Assembly: GCA_963709555.1 (NCBI GenBank)
Contig: CAVPWR010000005.1
Location: 62,001-126,000 of the forward strand
DNA from: Sulfurisoma sp963709555
Lineage (GTDB): Bacteria; Pseudomonadota; Gammaproteobacteria; Burkholderiales; Rhodocyclaceae
DNA: 64,000 nt
Reading direction: 5' to 3'
The position numbers and the translations under genes were made by a program. This document shows positions 1 to 8,207 of the stretch, one piece after another (positions within the stretch are counted from its first letter, which is position 1; every line of letters starts with the position of its first letter). The notes under the pieces were generated by a model. That model saw only the letters and a list, made by a program, of their open reading frames with translations. It was not told the DNA's origin and did not search any database.

Positions 1-1219
1 GCCGGGATTGGCGGTATCGAAGAAGCTGCGCCAGCCGCGCCACATCAGGCTGCCGATCAGTGCCGCCCACAGCGCGAGTGCCGGAATGCCGCCGCCGATG
101 CCGAGGTCGATCCAGCCGCTGTGGGCATGGCCGAGTTGCGCTTTGGGGTAGTGCAAACGCAATGCATGGGCGAACGCGTTGCGGCCGTAGCCGTAGCCGA
201 GGGGATGCTCGCCGATGAGCCTGAGGCCGGCGCGAATAAAGGCAATGCGCAGATAGGCGGACACCTCGACATAGCGGCAATCGGGCAGTATCCGACGGCA
301 TCCTGCTGGATGACAGCGCCAGTCGCCATGATCGAGATGTTGGCATGGGGGCAATAGCGGACGGCCCCACAGGTCGCCGTCGTACCAGGTATCGCTTTGG
401 TCGATATCCCAGGCAATCGTGCACTGTTTCAACGAAGCTCTGCCAGCGTGGGTCGGTGCGGTAACTCGCTGCGCCTAGCGTGGCCATCGCCACGATGATG
501 GCCGAAGCGGCAGCAAGCGTACGCAATGGGCCCAGGCGGCGACGCTGGTCGAAGATGAGCAGCGAGAGCGCCGAGAGGGACAGGAAAATGATCCCGATGA
601 TGCCGTTGCGGGCCCCCGCGAGCAGGCTGCTTGCCAGTGCGAGGAACAGCAGCGCGACGACTGCCGCGAGCCGCAGCCGCAGCAGGGCGGCCCGCCCTGT
701 CGCGCGGCAGAAGAGGTCGACCGTCAGGATGGCGAGCAGGATGTTGAGCACGAAGCTCATTTCGAGCTTGCCGCCGGTCAGTGGAACGAGCCCCGTGAAT
801 ATCTCGCGGTGCAAGTACCAATGCAGGAGCGACTGGCCGACGGCGATTGCCGCCTGCGCCGCGAACACCAGGGTGATCGCGGTGACGAGGCGTGTCGCAT
901 CGGCGCGGGTGGCCAGCAGCAGGCCCAGCACCAGGGACAGCAGGGCGGGCAGCCACTGGCCGCGCAGTTCGCCGAGCGTCCAGTGCGTTTCATTCGAAAT
1001 GAACGCGGCTTGCAGCAGCAGCCAGAGCGTGAGGGCGGCGAGCAGCCCCAGTGGCAGCGCGGCGGAGCGGATGTTCGCACGAAAATCCGCGTCGGCGAGG
1101 CGGCGCGCAAGCAGTCCCAGTGCGCCGGCCAACAGCACCAGACGCAGGGCGATCGTGCCAGGCAGCGACCAGACGAAGAGCAGCGCGAGGCAGAGGCCGA
1201 AGGCGATGCGGTCGATCAC
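1..1219 (-). CDS. O-antigen ligase/polymerase-like membrane protein (partial, frameshifted)
   Basis: The product is a polytopic membrane protein of the Wzy_C/WaaL type, which would join O-antigen or outer sugars to lipid A-core at the periplasmic face. A GTG start at 1219 overlaps the stop of the upstream gene (GTGA). Many hydrophobic helices follow, then a periplasmic loop with WYDGDLWGR, and after it the family-typical HPLGYGYGRNAFAHAL and AHSGWIDLGIGGGIPALAL. That HSGWIDL-type segment is characteristic of O-antigen ligases. One base too many near 424 breaks the frame between the RWQSFVET and IAWDIDQSD stretches. The C-terminus lies outside the window. Polymerase and ligase cannot be told apart from sequence alone. 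Confidence 0.7.
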   Translation of the reverse strand, partial: MIDRIAFGLCLALLFVWSLPGTIALRLVLLAGALGLLARRLADADFRANIRSAALPLGLLAALTLWLLLQAAFISNETHWTLGELRGQWLPALLSLVLGLLLATRADATRLVTAITLVFAAQAAIAVGQSLLHWYLHREIFTGLVPLTGGKLEMSFVLNILLAILTVDLFCRATGRAALLRLRLAAVVALLFLALASSLLAGARNGIIGIIFLSLSALSLLIFDQRRRLGPLRTLAAASAIIVAMATLGAASYRTDPRWQSFVETVHDCLGYRPKRYLVRRRPVGPSAIAPMPTSRSWRLALSSSRMPSDTARLPLCRGVRLSAHCLYSRRPQAHRRASPRLRLRPQRVRPCIAFALPQSATRPCPQRLDRPRHRRRHSGTRAVGGTDRQPDVARLAQLLRYRQSR

Positions 1220-2343
1220 TTGGCGTCCCTCGTCATGACGTCGTGCGCCGCCCGCATGATCTCTTCGGCGCCGACATCGCGGATGCATTCGCGCGTGCCG
1301 ATGCGGCAGGCATAGGGCGCTCGGAAAATGTGGGCGCAGGGCGCGCAAGGCAGCGCGTGCTGTACGATGCGCGCGCGCGGTCCGACCGGGCCGGTCTCTT
1401 CCATGTTGCAGGGGCCGGCCACCGATACCAGTGGCACCTCGAGCGCGTCGGCGATGTAGGTCAGCCCCGAATCCACGCCGACGAAGAGGTCGAGCCGCGC
1501 CAGCAGCGCCGGCAGGTCGGCGAGGTCGAGCGCGCCGCAGCAGTCGAGCAATGCCGCGCGCACGCCTTCGGGAACGGCCGTCGCCAGCGCGGCAGCCTGG
1601 CTGCGATCGCCGGGGCCGCCAAGCAAAACGATGCGCGCACCGGGCCAAGCCGCCAGCAGTTCGGCGACCAGCGCGGCCTGCTTTGTGGTGTCGAGTTCCT
1701 TCAACTTGTTGGCCGCGCTGATCGCGAGCCCGATCAGCGGCCGGTTATCCGCCGGCAGCAGCGTGGCGACACGCCCGTCTGCGCCGGAGGCGGCGTAGGC
1801 TTCCTTGCGCCTGTCGGTCGGCGCGAGATCGAGCGCGCGCAGCATGTCGAAATAGGTCTCGACGATCATGCGCTCGCCGCGGTGGGCGATGCCGTTCGTC
1901 CACAATCGCGCGGCGAGGCGCTGGCTGCGGCCGGCGAAGTTCGGGATTACGCCGATGCGCCGCGCGATCCCCGCCCAGGCGAGCACGGCGGGCCATGTCG
2001 CGCCGCCGTTGCAGCAGAGCACGGCATCGTAGGCGCCACGCCGCAGCCGGGCCGCCAGACGGAGCTTGGCGGCGAGGCCCCGCCAGTCGGCGGCATCGGC
2101 CACCAGGACTTCGTCGAGGCGCGGATTGACGCGCAACAGCGGTGCCGCGACCGAGCCGGCGAGCAGCGTGATGTGTGCGGCGGGCAGGCCGGCGCGCAAT
2201 TCGCGCAAGAGGGGCGTGGTGCAGATGGCGTCGCCGATCTTCGCGACCTGGACCACGAGGATGCGTCGCGGCGGCATGGCCGGGCGACGCTGGAACAGTC
2301 GCAGCAACGGCAGCAGCAGCAGGGTCAGCAGGGTGTAGATCAT
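1216..2343 (-). CDS. Glycosyltransferase family 9 (heptosyltransferase-like)
   Basis: This 375-residue protein has the ADP-heptose:LPS heptosyltransferase fold. It starts with a hydrophobic stretch and basic residues, then an N-terminal Rossmann segment (RRILVVQVAKIGDAICTTP) typical of GT9. The C-terminal domain carries the nucleotide-sugar-binding signature FVGVDSGLTYIADALEVP near residues 290-310. It should act on the cytoplasmic side of the inner membrane in LPS core assembly. The gene overlaps the upstream GT4 gene and the downstream ligase gene by 4 bp each, so the three are translationally coupled. It is intact here. The acceptor sugar cannot be inferred. Confidence 0.85.
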   Translation of the reverse strand: MIYTLLTLLLLPLLRLFQRRPAMPPRRILVVQVAKIGDAICTTPLLRELRAGLPAAHITLLAGSVAAPLLRVNPRLDEVLVADAADWRGLAAKLRLAARLRRGAYDAVLCCNGGATWPAVLAWAGIARRIGVIPNFAGRSQRLAARLWTNGIAHRGERMIVETYFDMLRALDLAPTDRRKEAYAASGADGRVATLLPADNRPLIGLAISAANKLKELDTTKQAALVAELLAAWPGARIVLLGGPGDRSQAAALATAVPEGVRAALLDCCGALDLADLPALLARLDLFVGVDSGLTYIADALEVPLVSVAGPCNMEETGPVGPRARIVQHALPCAPCAHIFRAPYACRIGTRECIRDVGAEEIMRAAHDVMTRDAK

Positions 2344-3551
2344 GCGTCCGCCCGTGCCACGCCGCTCGCCGCGGCCAGTACTTGCTCGACACCGGCGACG
2401 TAGCGTTCGATCGAGAATTCCGCCAGCACGCGCTCGCGGCCGCGAGCACCGAGGCGAGCTCGCAGCTCCGCCTCGCCCGCGAGCTCGGCGAGGCGGGCGG
2501 CCAGGGTGTCGACATCGCCATGCGCGTAAAGGAAGCCGGTGTCGCCGTCGACCACCAGTTCGGTCGAACCGACCGCCCGCGCGGCAACGACCGGCTTGGA
2601 CAGTAGCATGGCCTCGAGGATCACGCGCGGCAGGCCCTCCTTGCTCGAGGCGAGTACGAAGATGTCCATCGCCGCGAGCCAGGGCAGGGGCTGCTTCTGG
2701 AAGCCGGCGAAATGCGTCCGATCGCCCACCCCGAGCGTCGCCGCCAGCGCGCGCAGCGGCTGTTCCTCGGGACCGGCGCCGACGATCAGGACGTGGATCG
2801 GCGTGGCGCTACCACCGACTTTTTGAACGGCGCGCAGAAGGTTGTCGACCGACTTTCGCTTGACCAACTGGCCGACGGTGCCGATCACCAGCGCGCCCGG
2901 CGGCACGCCGGCCAGCGGCTGCGGTTGGGGTGTCGGCAGCGGCTGGGCGCCGTCGATGGCGTTATGCACGACGACGATGCGGCCGCTATCGACGCCCTGC
3001 GCGCGCAGCGAATCGGCGACGCCCTGCGACACGCAGATCACCGCGCGCGCCACGCGGTTGGTGGCCGCCACCTCGGAGGCGTTGAGCGTCACGTCGATGC
3101 GGCAATGCTGCACCACGGGCACGCCGGCCGCCTCGCCGGCAAGATGGCCTTCGAGGTTCGACGACGGCTGGTTGTTGAGATAGAGCAGCCCGTAGCCGCC
3201 CTCGTGCAGCCGACGCGCGATCTGCGCGGCGCGCGGCCCAATGCGCCAGGCGCGCTCGATCGCGAACACGGCGCGGGCGCGCAGCGCAGGGTTCCATGCC
3301 AGCAGGCCGCGCGCCAGCTCCTTGGCGAGCTTGGCCCACAGTGGCTGGCGCAGGTCGGGCAGGCGCGTGAACGGGATACCGAGCGCGGCGAGCTTGCGGG
3401 AGATCGACGAGCCCTCGCCGCGCGAGTAGTCGTGATAGAAGCAGGCGGTGATGTCGAAGCGCTTGCGGTCGATGCGCTTGAGCAGCTCGAGCAGGCTGTT
3501 AGTGCCGCCGCCCCATTCCTTGCCGCTGTCGAGGACGAGCATCCGCATCAC
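2340..3551 (-). CDS. Glycosyltransferase family 4
   Basis: This intact 403-residue GT-B enzyme begins with MLVLDSGKEWGGGTNSLLELL, a family 4 N-terminus with the glycine-rich loop. The C-terminal domain shows GTVGQLVKRKSVDNLL, the acceptor-side loop, and the EX7E-type stretch ASSKEGLPRVILEAMLLSKPVV near residues 300-320. It is expected to transfer a sugar from a nucleotide donor during LPS core or O-antigen assembly. It overlaps the following GT9 gene by 4 bp, and its ATG lies within the end of the upstream GT9 gene, which marks one operon. Donor and acceptor are unknown. Confidence 0.85.
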   Translation of the reverse strand: MMRMLVLDSGKEWGGGTNSLLELLKRIDRKRFDITACFYHDYSRGEGSSISRKLAALGIPFTRLPDLRQPLWAKLAKELARGLLAWNPALRARAVFAIERAWRIGPRAAQIARRLHEGGYGLLYLNNQPSSNLEGHLAGEAAGVPVVQHCRIDVTLNASEVAATNRVARAVICVSQGVADSLRAQGVDSGRIVVVHNAIDGAQPLPTPQPQPLAGVPPGALVIGTVGQLVKRKSVDNLLRAVQKVGGSATPIHVLIVGAGPEEQPLRALAATLGVGDRTHFAGFQKQPLPWLAAMDIFVLASSKEGLPRVILEAMLLSKPVVAARAVGSTELVVDGDTGFLYAHGDVDTLAARLAELAGEAELRARLGARGRERVLAEFSIERYVAGVEQVLAAASGVARADA

Positions 3552-4669
3552 CGAAGCCCCTTCACGACAAGCTGGCGCTCGACGGCGGCGAGCACCTCGT
3601 CGACGGCGATGCGCGCGATGCAGCGCGCATCGTCGGACTTGGTGCCGATGGCGAGGTCGGGGCAGGGGCGGTGGATCACGATGTGCAACTCGTGATCATA
3701 GGCCGGACCCGAGGTGGCGGGATCGGAGACCGCGAACAGGCAGACCGTCGGCGTGGCGACGGCGACGGCGACATGCATGGTGCCGGTGTCGCCGCTGACG
3801 AGGACGGCGAAGCGCTCTATCAGGGCGGGCAGGTTTTCGATGGGCAGGTCGCAGGCGACGAGGCAGCGCTCGCCGATGGCGCGGGAGATGCCCGCGAGAT
3901 AGTCGCGTTCCGCGGGCGCGCCGGTCAGTGCGATGGCGACGTCGGGATGCGATGCCAGCAGGCGTCGGCCGAGTTCGACTAAGTGCCCGGCCGGCCACAT
4001 GCGGCTGCCGGCCGAGGCGCCGCACTGGAAGCCGATCAGCCGCCGCCCGTCCAGTCCGGCGCCGGCGAGCAAGGCGGCGACGGTCGCGGTGGACGCCGCG
4101 GTGACGGGCAGTGCCATGCGTGCGCCGGCGATGTCGGCACCGACGAGCTCCACGGTGCGCAGGCGTTGATTCAGGCCGTGGCCGAGCGCGCTCCAGGCGA
4201 CGGGTGGTTCGCGGTTGGCGTGCAGGAAGCGGAAGGGGTTGCTGGCGTTGGGCAGCTTGACGATCCAGCGTGCGCCGGCAAGGTAGGCCAGGGGCGTGGC
4301 CTGCGGCTCGTTGCCGTGCAGGATCAGCGCGAGATCCGGGTGCTGGCGGCGCAGCCGCAGCAGCAGCGGAAAGAAGCCGCGCCAGGCGCCGTGCGTGGCG
4401 ATCACCTCGTCGAGCTCGGGGCAATGGCGGAACAGCGGCACGTAGGGCGCGTGGATCAGTGCGACTAGGCGCGCGGCGGGAAAGCGGCGGCGCAGCGGGG
4501 CGAAGGCGGCGGTCGACAGCGCGGTGTCGCCGAGTGCGGTCGAAGAAATCAGCAGCACGCGGCGTACCGCCGTGGGATCGAGCTCGTCGAGCCTGTCGCT
4601 GCGGCGGTCGAACGCCTTGGCGACACGGAGCGACCAGTTAAGCAGCGTATCGAGGGGGCGGATGCGCAC
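3548..4669 (-). CDS. Glycosyltransferase family 9 (heptosyltransferase-like)
   Basis: A second GT9 protein of about 373 residues. The N-terminus VRRVLLISSTALGDTALST is the heptosyltransferase donor-domain signature, and VSGDTGTMHVAVAVATPTV near residue 300 is the nucleotide-sugar-binding motif. No ATG lies close to the conserved start, so I chose the GTG at 4669. The open frame continues further upstream but would then overlap the divergent methyltransferase gene. It overlaps the next GT4 gene by 4 bp. The role is presumably heptose or related transfer in the LPS core. The start is uncertain by several codons. Confidence 0.8.
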   Translation of the reverse strand: MRIRPLDTLLNWSLRVAKAFDRRSDRLDELDPTAVRRVLLISSTALGDTALSTAAFAPLRRRFPAARLVALIHAPYVPLFRHCPELDEVIATHGAWRGFFPLLLRLRRQHPDLALILHGNEPQATPLAYLAGARWIVKLPNASNPFRFLHANREPPVAWSALGHGLNQRLRTVELVGADIAGARMALPVTAASTATVAALLAGAGLDGRRLIGFQCGASAGSRMWPAGHLVELGRRLLASHPDVAIALTGAPAERDYLAGISRAIGERCLVACDLPIENLPALIERFAVLVSGDTGTMHVAVAVATPTVCLFAVSDPATSGPAYDHELHIVIHRPCPDLAIGTKSDDARCIARIAVDEVLAAVERQLVVKGLR

Positions 4670-4786
4670 GGCGTTGAGGGTGGGGGAGATAGAATGGCGC
4701 CTGCTGCCGCGATGGGGGCCGGGAATGCTGAAATTGCCGGCGGATTCTACCATTGGCCCCCATTCGACCTGCGACCCTGCCGCCCC

Positions 4787-5456
4787 GTGAGAGCCCGACT
4801 CAAGAATCTCAACCGCTACCTGATCGACCGCGCCGTCGCAGCCTTCGCCCGCACCCTGCCGGCGGACATCGCCATGCTCGATGTCGGCGCCGGCGGCGGC
4901 CATTATCGCCATCACTTCGCCGCGCAGCGCTACGTCGCGGTGGATCGCGGCTTTGAACAGCCGGGCTATGCGGGGCTCGACGTCGCCGGCGACATCCGCC
5001 GCCTGCCCTTCGGCAACGGTGCCGTCGCGGCGGCGATGTGCGTCGAAGTGATCGAACACGTTCTACGAAACCCGTGCCTTCCTCGCCGAGCTCGCCCGCG
5101 TGCTCGCGCCGGACGCGCGCCTGCTGCTGACCAGCCCGCTCTGCTATGGCGAGCACATGCAGCCCTGGGATTTCCATCGCTTCACCCGCCACGCCCTCGA
5201 GCGCCTGATGGCCGAAGCCGGGCTCGAGATCGAGTCGCTGGAAGCGCGCGGCGGCTTTTTCACGCTGGCTGCCTACCTGGTGGCCAGGGTGCCCGACGAA
5301 CTCGTGCGAAATGGCGGCGCTTCGCCCGGCTGATGAAGCCGCTGGCGCGGCTATTCTGCACCTACCTGCTGGCGCCGGCATGTGCTCGTGCTTGATCCGC
5401 TTGACCGCAACCAGCGCTTCACGCTCGGCTACGTCTGCGTCGCGAAGAAGCGCTAA
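4787..5456 (+). CDS. SAM-dependent methyltransferase, class I (frameshifted)
   Basis: This is the only plus-strand gene in the LPS block. The protein starts at a GTG (VRARLKNLNRYLIDRAV) and contains the SAM-binding motif MLDVGAGGGHYRHHF followed by GDIRRLPF and CVEVIEH, which is a Methyltransf_11 layout. Three frame breaks, near 5070, 5320 and 5385, must be repaired to read through FYETRAFLAELARVLAPDARLL, the mid-section, KWRRFARLMKPL and VLVLDPLDRNQRF to the stop. Its end touches the convergent methyltransferase gene. It probably methylates a sugar or lipid intermediate of the same locus, but that is inference from position only. Confidence 0.7.
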
Positions 5457-6277
5457 TCCTTGCGCAGAATCAGGTAGCCGTAGTCGGCGATCATCACGTC
5501 GGCGAAGCTGTGGCGTCCCTTGTCAAAGGCCGTGCGCATGAAGGTCAGCTGGCTGGCGCGTCGAGCAGCTTCAGTCGTGTCTTTGTGCTGTGCGAGCCGC
5601 GGGCGAAGATGCGCGTGCCCTGCGCCAGCGTCGCCAGCCCGCTGTGGTCGGCAACGTAGGCGAGCGCCTGCGGCGAGAACAGCATCAGGTGTTCGCGGTT
5701 CCACAGCGACCAGCGATAGCCGAGCTTGCTGAACGAGGCACCGGTGTGAAGCGGCACCTCGATGTAGAGCAGGTCGCCCGGTTGCATGGCGGCAGCGATC
5801 TGCCGTACCAGAGCCCAGCGGCTGCTCGAGGTGCTCGATTACGTGCGAGGCAGCGAACAGCGTACGCTTGCCGGCTGCCTCGGGCGGCAGGGTCGCGGCG
5901 TCGAAATGCCCTTCGATAGCGATCGCGTGGCCGGCGGCGCGGATGTGGGCGATCAGCGGCCGGTTGGTGTCGAAGCCGATGCGGTGGGTGAAGCGGCCAG
6001 CCGCGACATCGAGCATCTCGCCCGAGCCGCAGCCGATATCGACGAAGACCTCGACGCCGGCGAGCCAAGGCTCCAGCAGGCGGAAGCGGCTGCGCGCGTT
6101 CTCGCGGCGCCAGCGCATCTTGCCCGCATCGGGTACGGCCTGGCCGCCGCCCTCCGCGTAGTCGAGCGGGGCGGTGTCGAGATTGATCAGCAGTTCGCAG
6201 GCGGGGCAATGTGCCGCATGGGTGTCGCGGATTTCCGGCGATGGGTGGCCGCACAGCGGGCAGGATGGAATACTCAT
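5453..6277 (-). CDS. SAM-dependent methyltransferase with N-terminal zinc-ribbon-like segment (frameshifted)
   Basis: The N-terminus carries two Cys-x2-Cys pairs (CPLCG and CPACE), as in sugar C-methyltransferase-like proteins. It is followed by the SAM motif VDIGCGSGEMLDVAAG and ASHVIEHL. The frame breaks near 5805 and again near 5565. With both repaired the product is about 273 residues, ending in ADYGYLILRKD. The start at 6277 overlaps the deacetylase stop by 4 bp. It is likely part of the same minus-strand LPS operon. The substrate is unknown, and 3-O- or C-methylation of an O-antigen sugar is only a guess. Confidence 0.7.
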   Translation of the reverse strand: MSIPSCPLCGHPSPEIRDTHAAHCPACELLINLDTAPLDYAEGGGQAVPDAGKMRWRRENARSRFRLLEPWLAGVEVFVDIGCGSGEMLDVAAGRFTHRIGFDTNRPLIAHIRAAGHAIAIEGHFDAATLPPEAAGKRTLFAASHVIEHLEQPLGSGTADRCRHATGRPALHRGAASHRCLVQQARLSLVAVEPRTPDAVLAAGARLRCRPQRAGDAGAGHAHLRPRLAQHKDTTEAARRASQLTFMRTAFDKGRHSFADVMIADYGYLILRKD

Positions 6278-7092
6278 TGCGGATGCAGCGCCGTGTAGAG
6301 GCGGGCGAGCCAGGGAGTGCCGTAAAGGCGCAGGCGGCCACCCAGCCAGTTGCCGGCTTTGTCCTTGGTGACGATGCGCGGGATCTCTTCCGCTTGAGTA
6401 TCGGGCAGGCAGGTTCCGCGCCGCACGGTGTACAGGTGAGAAAAGCCGACAGTTCGGGCGGCGGAGCGGTAGTCGTCGTCGTAGTGGCCCTGGGGCCAGC
6501 ACAGATGCGGCGTGGCGTGGCCGAGCCGGCCTTGCAGCATGGTGCGCGACTGGTTGAGATCGTCGACGAGCAGGGCACGGCGACGGTCGGCGTCGGCTTC
6601 GACCTGATCCCAGCGCGTGTGCGTGTGGGTGTGCGAGTGGAACTCGAAGGTGCCGGCGGCGCGCATGCGCTCGACCTCGCTCCAGCGCAGCATGACCTCG
6701 TCGGCGCGGCCGGCCTGGACGGCGGCCTTGCAGGCGTTGTGCGCCGGCGTGACCGGCACCATCCCCGCGCCGGCGCAGGCGCGGGCCGGGCCGTCGCCGA
6801 TGCGGCCGGTGACGACGAACAGCGCGGCCTTGAGGCCGAACTCGGCCAGCACCGGGTGGGCGTAGACGTAGTTGTCGAGGTAGCCGTCGTCGAAGGTGAG
6901 CAGCACGCTCTTTTCCGGCTGTGGTTCGCCGGCGAGAAAGCGGGCGAGGTCGTCGCAGCCGATGGTGGTGTAGCCGTGTCCGGCCAGCCAGCGCATCTGG
7001 TCGCGGAAGTTTCCCGGCGTGATGGTCACCAGCCCGGGCGAGGGGCTGACGTGGTGGTACATCAGCACGGGGACGGCCCGGGCGGATTTCAT
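6274..7092 (-). CDS. Polysaccharide deacetylase (carbohydrate esterase 4)
   Basis: This intact 272-residue NodB-homology protein has the metal-binding and catalytic motif LLTFDDGYLDNYVY near residues 64-76, where the first Asp is the catalytic base and the second binds metal. The histidine motif FEFHSHTHTHTRW near residue 150 supplies the other metal ligands. No clear signal peptide is seen, so it may act in the cytoplasm on a lipid-linked or nucleotide sugar. It overlaps its neighbours by 4 bp on both sides. Removal of N-acetyl groups from an LPS precursor is the likely role. Confidence 0.85.
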   Translation of the reverse strand: MKSARAVPVLMYHHVSPSPGLVTITPGNFRDQMRWLAGHGYTTIGCDDLARFLAGEPQPEKSVLLTFDDGYLDNYVYAHPVLAEFGLKAALFVVTGRIGDGPARACAGAGMVPVTPAHNACKAAVQAGRADEVMLRWSEVERMRAAGTFEFHSHTHTHTRWDQVEADADRRRALLVDDLNQSRTMLQGRLGHATPHLCWPQGHYDDDYRSAARTVGFSHLYTVRRGTCLPDTQAEEIPRIVTKDKAGNWLGGRLRLYGTPWLARLYTALHPQ

Positions 7093-8207
7093 GGCCGCTC
7101 CAACGCGGCGCGATAGACGCCGACCATGCCGGCGACCATGGCCTCGCGCGAGAAGTGCGTCGCCACCTTGCGCCGCGCCGCGGCGCCCATGCGTTGCCGC
7201 AGCGCCGCGTCGCCGAGCAGTTCGACGATGGCCCGGGACAGGGCCGGCGGATCATTCACCGGTACCAGCCTCCCCGTCTCGCCGCTAGAGCCAGCCGTTG
7301 GGTCTATGGTAGCGCCGACTATTTCCGGCACGCCGTCGACATTGCTGCCGATGGCGGCCAGCCCCATCGCGCCGGCCTCGACGAAGGCGGTGCCGAGCGC
7401 TTCCTGATGCGTCGGCAGGACGAAGAGGTCGAGCGAGGCGAGGACATTGACGACGTCGCGGCGCAGGCCGAGCAGGTGGACGCTGCCGCCCAGGCCGAGT
7501 TCGGCGATGCGCCGCTCGAGGTTCTCGCGCTGCGGCCCGTCGCCGGCGAAGACGAAGTGGGTGTCGGGGAAACGGGCGAGCACGGCGGGAATCGCCTCGA
7601 GCAGTTCGGCGTGGCCCTTCTTGCGCCGCAGGATCGCCACGGTGCCGACCAGCGGCGCGGCGGCGGGCAGGCCGAGTTCGGCGCGCAGCGTGCCGCCGCC
7701 GGGTGCCGCCGTGTAGCGCGAGAGGTCGATGCCGGTCGGTACGGCGGTGATCTTCTCTTTGGGCACGCCGGCCGTGACCAGGTAGCGTGCGACGTGCGCG
7801 CTGACGGTGACGACATGATCGGGCAGCACGCTGTAGGTGAAGCGCGAGGTGATGGGCAGCGCCAGGTGGCGCGTGCGCACGATGCGCGGCCGCCGCGGCA
7901 GGGTGTGTGCGGCCATACCGGCGAGCTGGGTGTCGCGGCCGCTGTGGGTGTTGACGATGTCGGCGCGGCACTGGCGCATGAAACGGCGCAGTTGCAGTAT
8001 GGCGGGGATGTCGACCGCGGAGCGCATGCGCGTCTCGAACACCTCGAAGCCGGCCTCGCGGGCGCGGACGCCGAGCTTCGCTCCGGGCTGGCAGGCGAGC
8101 GACGCGGCGTGGCCGAGTTCGCGCAGGCCGAGCATCTCGTTGAGGGTGCGGTTTTCCTGCCCGCCCCAGCCCAGCGAGGACTCAGTGTGCAGCACGGTCA
8201 GGCTCAT
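7089..8207 (-). CDS. Glycosyltransferase family 4
   Basis: This GT-B glycosyltransferase of about 372 residues starts at the ATG of MSLTVLHTESSLGWGGQENR, a strong family 4 N-terminus. The open frame extends 33 codons upstream into the tail of msbA, but those residues look like repeat sequence. The C-terminal domain shows GTVAILRRKKGHAELLEAI and LPTHQEALGTAFVEAGAMGL, the EX7E-like donor site. Between VPEIVG and ETGRLVP there are about ten extra residues encoded by codons (cca, gct, tct, ata) that are rare in this genome. The gene follows msbA and overlaps its end. Confidence 0.8.
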   Translation of the reverse strand: MSLTVLHTESSLGWGGQENRTLNEMLGLRELGHAASLACQPGAKLGVRAREAGFEVFETRMRSAVDIPAILQLRRFMRQCRADIVNTHSGRDTQLAGMAAHTLPRRPRIVRTRHLALPITSRFTYSVLPDHVVTVSAHVARYLVTAGVPKEKITAVPTGIDLSRYTAAPGGGTLRAELGLPAAAPLVGTVAILRRKKGHAELLEAIPAVLARFPDTHFVFAGDGPQRENLERRIAELGLGGSVHLLGLRRDVVNVLASLDLFVLPTHQEALGTAFVEAGAMGLAAIGSNVDGVPEIVGATIDPTAGSSGETGRLVPVNDPPALSRAIVELLGDAALRQRMGAAARRKVATHFSREAMVAGMVGVYRAALERP

